NCBI GenBank assembly: GCA_000320545.1
Contig: ADNK01000004.1
Span: forward strand, 37,844-101,843
Origin: Bigelowiella natans CCMP2755
Lineage: Eukaryota; Cercozoa; Chlorarachniophyceae
Reading direction: 5' to 3'
Length of the DNA stretch: 64,000 nucleotides
Below the pieces are notes generated by a model that worked only from the letters and a program-made list of their open reading frames with translations, searched no databases and had not been told where the DNA came from. This document shows, piece by piece, positions 60,134-64,000 of this stretch (positions within the stretch are counted from its first letter, which is position 1; each line of letters begins with the position of its first letter). Made by a program: the position numbers and the translations under genes.

Positions 60134-61264
60134 GATGCTGTATATATAGCCGTGTGTGCGTGCGTGTGTGCGTGCTTGTGTGTGTGTGTGTGGTGTGTGA
60201 ATATACGCTTTGTATCATAGGGCTACCTTCGCATATCTACCTGTTAACTAATTATCGGTGCTCTACATATGATTAGCGTAGGTCTATGATGTGAAAAGAT
60301 ACGTGTACTAGAAAGTGTAATATACTGCTGTTCGGAGCCATATGACATCTAATGGCTCGACCTTATCACGCGCTATTTTTATCATCATTTGGCACACGAC
60401 ATCTTACACTAAAACTCGTACATCTTGGGTATTAGTTTAACGATTATACATAATTGTTTCAGATATTGGATTGCAAGTAATGTTTTAAACGTTACTCAAC
60501 CTGCGATATTCATTCTTCTCTTCTTTTGCTGAGAAAATTATACTCAAAAGATACTTGTGATATTTGCATTATGGACATAACGTCACCAACCAAGCTTCCG
60601 AAGTTCTCAGATGTATATTTTGCGCAGCAGCGATGCTTAGCATGACAGTGTGCACGCGACAGCGTGCATAATGTCATCGGTACGGCACGACAGAAGGCTG
60701 AGAGCGCAAAACAATTATGACTATGTTTATCTAAGTTTAGACATTTGTCTGAGCGTGTTTCATCATCATTCGCACCAGAGTTTGAATGCTTATCGTAAGT
60801 GAATGCTTATCGTAAATCTAGAACTGAAAGGATATATTCAAGCTCCATGAATTAAAGATATTGTAGAATAAATCGAATGGAGATAGCATTCACGCTTCGA
60901 TCAATGCAATGATTTTTTGTCCTCCTCCTCCTCCTCCTCCTCCTCCTCCTCCTCCTCCTCCGCTTCCTGCTTCTCTCACCTTGGTGAACTTTCGGTCGTT
61001 CAACCCTCTCCGAGCGAATCGTTGCGTTCTCTCGGATGAAGATGCTGGAGCGACGCCTTCGAAATGCCCTCAATTTCTGTGTTGCGTCACACATACTAAA
61101 CATGCTGGGAAAGTTGGCCGAAATAAGGCAGGAAACATGCTCTCATTCCAAAAATGGCCTGGGAATGAATCCTGCGTCAAGGTCGCACTCGCTCTGCTGA
61201 CGACAGTCGTACAGAACGATGGATCGCACCTGGCTTTACGTGGCCTGAACGCAAGAGGGCATCG

Positions 61265-63334
61265 ATGAGGGATGGGATCTCCTCCGGGGGGGATTCAGTT
61301 AGCCCGGGGAAAAAGAGATCTTCAAATGTACGGCATCGATCGGGCCGTGTGCAGAGGGCTCAAAAATCGAGCACAGGGGGAGCATGGAATGACTTCTCGC
61401 CAAAGTCAAAAACACGGAGTCTGCACATCTACCTGCTCATCATCTTTTCAGGGGCTTACATCGGGTGGGCACTGTTCACAATGACACAATATGACAGAAA
61501 TGGGCAAGAACCAGTTGCTCCCCCGCATCCCGCCCCCAAAATTCTGAAACCTGTTCCCAGAGGGGAAAAAATAAATTCAGAAAACACAGTCGGGAATATG
61601 CAAAGAGCCGGCGTGACCAAAGTTGCATCTTCTCAAGAGAAGAGGGAATGTGTAATGTGGGCGATCAATCTGAAAGGGGAACGATACACACACGATTGGT
61701 CTGCGTTGACGTACAAAGGTCTCACCTCGGATACCTTCAAGACTTTAACGGTAATGGCGGGCAGCGAAAAGGACCCAAAGTCAGGACTTTGTACCAGCTA
61801 TGGTCAGGACCAAAAAGTCCTGATTACAGAAACAGGTTATCTCGTTGGAGCCCTTTCCTGCTCGAATCAAGAGATTACAATTATCTCAAAAAGTAGCTCA
61901 CCCAGGCCATGTGAGCCTGAGGACGAAGCTCGAAAGGAGACCAAGGGGAAATATTCTGCCTACTATAAAGGACCTACTCGTTGTAAATATATTTATGAAT
62001 GCAACAGATGCGTTCGACACGGCTCGTCGGACACATCACCAGACAAAATTATAACAGGAGAAGATCCCAAGACGAAGTGCGTATGGTGTCCAAGCGCGAA
62101 CTCATGCATGGCGTATAGAGATGGCTCGGGACAGTTTCCATGCCCTGATGCTGTGGGCAAAGGTGGAGGATACCCGGTAGATAAGTGCCCAGGAAGCTCC
62201 GGGAAGAAATATTTGTCCTTTCAGTGGAACAACGGCCGAGTCAACAATAATATGGTTTCGTGGGCTGCTGCACTAGCGGTGGGCCAGCACTTAAACCGCG
62301 TCGTGATACTAGCACAACCGATACAAAAAGGGTCAGGCTTGAAAGGATACCAAAATGGAGACCCAAACCATGGCAAGTCAGCTTATCTTGGAATCCTCGA
62401 GGGTATGTGGGATTTGGAGTTCATACGTGAAAATGGGTTCGAAATCATCCTTGAAACCGAGTTAGAGGACAGCGTGCTTGATGTTGCATTATTCAAAACT
62501 CCCGCAGAGTGCGTTGTAAGAATAACAGAATTCCCTGACCCGGAAAAATATAAAGACTGCAAGGTGGTCCACCTGGCAGATCCTTTTAGATTCAAATCCT
62601 TTCGTGCCCAGAAGCCAAAGGAATTCATCCGGCCAGCGAAGTGGATTCGAGACGCCAGCGAACGTTTAATTAAGGAAAAAATGGGCACCCAATCGATTTC
62701 CGTTACCGTGCACCAAAGGCATCATAATTGGGGCCATGCTGATAAACATGGCTCCAAGTTTCTATGCCGAGGAATCCTGAAGAATATTCACAAGACGCCT
62801 GCAGGTCAAGATTACAGAAACGGCGTCAGGAAATGGGGACAACCGGAATCTGTGCAAAAGCGCATGCTAGACAACACACAGCTATCATGTGCCATGAATT
62901 ACGAAGAGCTACAGACGGTTGCAGCTTACTGGAAAAAGAAAATACCGGAGCACTTTTTCCTCGCTTCTGATAGGGAAGAGCTTGACCGTTACCAGGATAT
63001 GCTGAAAAACGGGGCAGTAACCATCGAGGAAGCTGATTATGCTCATATGCCAGAGATAAAGGAAGTTCTCCAGAAGCATCTTTCGTTTGCTTTTGATTGC
63101 ACCGAGAAATATTGTGCGAATTTGAAGAAAATCAAGCAACTAACAGGTGTATATCTGGATATGTGGGGCATGGTATCCGGTGATTTCTTCTTCGGCGGAT
63201 ACTACAGCACAATGTCTGACACTGTATGCTATTGGCGTGGGTGGAATAAAATGAACGCCTCAAACATCTGCTTCCTTCCGATGCGATTGCAGAAGAAATG
63301 GGTACGCCTTGGAAAGGACATTGACGATCAATGA
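61265..63334 (+). CDS. type II membrane glycosyltransferase: PSI-like cysteine module plus O-fucosyltransferase-like domain
   Basis: Single-exon 689 aa. A basic Ser-rich cytosolic tail precedes one membrane helix at residues about 53-72 (LHIYLLIIFSGAYIGWALFT), so the rest faces the Golgi or ER lumen. Residues about 240-305 have closely spaced cysteines (CNRCVRHG, CVWCPSANSCM, CPDAVGKGG, KCPG) in a plexin/PSI-like arrangement. The region after KYLSFQWNNGRVNNNMVSWA, AALAVGQHLNRVVILAQP matches the start of GDP-fucose O-fucosyltransferase-type domains. VTVHQRHHNW and YLDMWGMVSGDFFFGGYYST fit the later nucleotide-sugar-binding part. Donor sugar and acceptor cannot be fixed from sequence. The frame is open upstream for 60 nt without an ATG, so the start is sound. 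It has no introns, unlike most neighbours. Confidence 0.7.
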   Translation: MRDGISSGGDSVSPGKKRSSNVRHRSGRVQRAQKSSTGGAWNDFSPKSKTRSLHIYLLIIFSGAYIGWALFTMTQYDRNGQEPVAPPHPAPKILKPVPRGEKINSENTVGNMQRAGVTKVASSQEKRECVMWAINLKGERYTHDWSALTYKGLTSDTFKTLTVMAGSEKDPKSGLCTSYGQDQKVLITETGYLVGALSCSNQEITIISKSSSPRPCEPEDEARKETKGKYSAYYKGPTRCKYIYECNRCVRHGSSDTSPDKIITGEDPKTKCVWCPSANSCMAYRDGSGQFPCPDAVGKGGGYPVDKCPGSSGKKYLSFQWNNGRVNNNMVSWAAALAVGQHLNRVVILAQPIQKGSGLKGYQNGDPNHGKSAYLGILEGMWDLEFIRENGFEIILETELEDSVLDVALFKTPAECVVRITEFPDPEKYKDCKVVHLADPFRFKSFRAQKPKEFIRPAKWIRDASERLIKEKMGTQSISVTVHQRHHNWGHADKHGSKFLCRGILKNIHKTPAGQDYRNGVRKWGQPESVQKRMLDNTQLSCAMNYEELQTVAAYWKKKIPEHFFLASDREELDRYQDMLKNGAVTIEEADYAHMPEIKEVLQKHLSFAFDCTEKYCANLKKIKQLTGVYLDMWGMVSGDFFFGGYYSTMSDTVCYWRGWNKMNASNICFLPMRLQKKWVRLGKDIDDQ

Positions 63335-63612
63335 TGATATTGGATAGATATTGACATGAAAGATGGCACGTCGTTTCATATGCAGAGCTACATGAACGCT
63401 ATTAAGCCTCTAGGCTAGCTAGGCCTCATCATTGCAGCTGCCTGCACAAGCTGCGTTGACTGCTGTGGTTGAGCGCACAGACATGATGGCTACGGTGTAA
63501 TAAAACGTACTTGTGGCTAGCTAGCCATATAGCTGTTGTGCGCGTGTCCATCCAGACACGTTATGTACAGCCGTACGTAGCGTACACTACTATTTAGTAC
63601 ATACACACCTAG

Positions 63613-63656
<44 letters not shown>

Positions 63657-63952
63657 ACGTGTGTGGGGCTGTCAGTGAAAGGGGCTAAAATTTGTTGGTT
63701 GAGGTATCCTACATGCATCTAGACTATAATATAAGACATATAGACATGCGTGTAAAACAAAAAATGTGCATGCATGTATCATAGGAATCCATCAAATAGC
63801 ACTAGAGCAGTCGACAGCATGGCGTGGCGCACATACATATATGAGACGGATGTAATGAAATGTTTAAATTGTTTCAATGGTCATCCTAATGTAGCTGTGC
63901 AATGCAGCGGCTACAGCGCTTGAATTGCATCTGTTTGTTTCCTTGGTCACAT

Positions 63953-64000
<48 letters not shown>
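63335..64000. other. spacer with (CA)n, dispersed repeat D and terminal (TA)n
   Basis: (CA)n at 63615-63653 and (TA)n from 63956 to the window end. No gene seen. Confidence 0.6.
63839..63945 (-). repeat. dispersed non-coding repeat, copy D (inverted)
   Basis: Plus strand reads ATATGAGACGGATGTAATGA, TTTCAATGGTCATCCTAATG, GTAGCTGTGCAATGCAGCGG and TTGCATCTGTTTGTTTC. It is the closest match to copy A in reverse complement. Confidence 0.75.

Larger units (their letters stand above)
59308..61264. other. spacer with two dispersed-repeat copies and (CCT)n
   Basis: Copies of the dispersed repeat lie at 59594-59700 (minus) and 60069-60133 (plus, partial). (TG)n-like tracts at 60030-60190 and (CCT)n at 60923-60961. 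The 60909-61268 ORF begins in the triplet repeat and is probably leader sequence of the next gene rather than a gene. Confidence 0.5.

Noticed and set aside
60909-61268. 119-codon ORF starting with a proline run
   Set aside because: The prolines come from a (CCT)n microsatellite and the ORF ends at the start of the real glycosyltransferase gene.

Overview
This window is nuclear DNA from a microbial eukaryote. Most genes are split by GT-AG introns, and intron phases match across nearly every junction I reconstructed. The gene set includes a PUFA-type ELO elongase, a NEK-type kinase, a B-type cyclin, VAP, ClpB/Hsp104, a DUF445 protein and a fibro-slime/lectin protein. This fits a protist or microalga better than an animal, fungus or land plant. 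I cannot name the species. No virus, plasmid, CRISPR array or bacterial operon is visible.

Left part (1-26.6 kb): compact genes with mostly 50-120 nt introns. In order: a huge minus-strand secreted fibro-slime plus L-type lectin protein running off the left edge; a single-pass coiled-coil protein with a C-terminal UBA-like segment; a small zinc-ribbon gene; a 105-aa orphan; an acidic nuclear protein built from phase-0 exons; a VAP/MSP protein; a hypothetical gene head-to-head with an 11-exon DUF445 gene; a small four-helix membrane protein; the ELO elongase; a renalase-like FAD oxidoreductase head-to-head with an orphan membrane protein.

Middle and right part (27.9-56.7 kb): long genes whose introns are loaded with microsatellites. 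These are a DEP-domain/pyridine-nucleotide-disulfide oxidoreductase fusion (minus, at least 25 exons), a plus-strand orphan with a Tudor/KOW-like stretch, an MFS sugar-porter relative, a NEK-like kinase, an endonuclease/exonuclease/phosphatase gene, and ClpB with possible membrane-anchored upstream exons. A single-exon cyclin (57.7-59.3 kb) and a single-exon type II glycosyltransferase with a PSI-like cysteine cluster (61.3-63.3 kb) follow.

Spacers are rich in short palindromes (CTAG, GCTAGC, TGCATGCA). They carry a dispersed repeat of about 85-125 bp in at least five copies on both strands. Most multi-exon genes here were found by joining exons by eye. Exon borders come from splice motifs, phase and family resemblance, not from transcripts.
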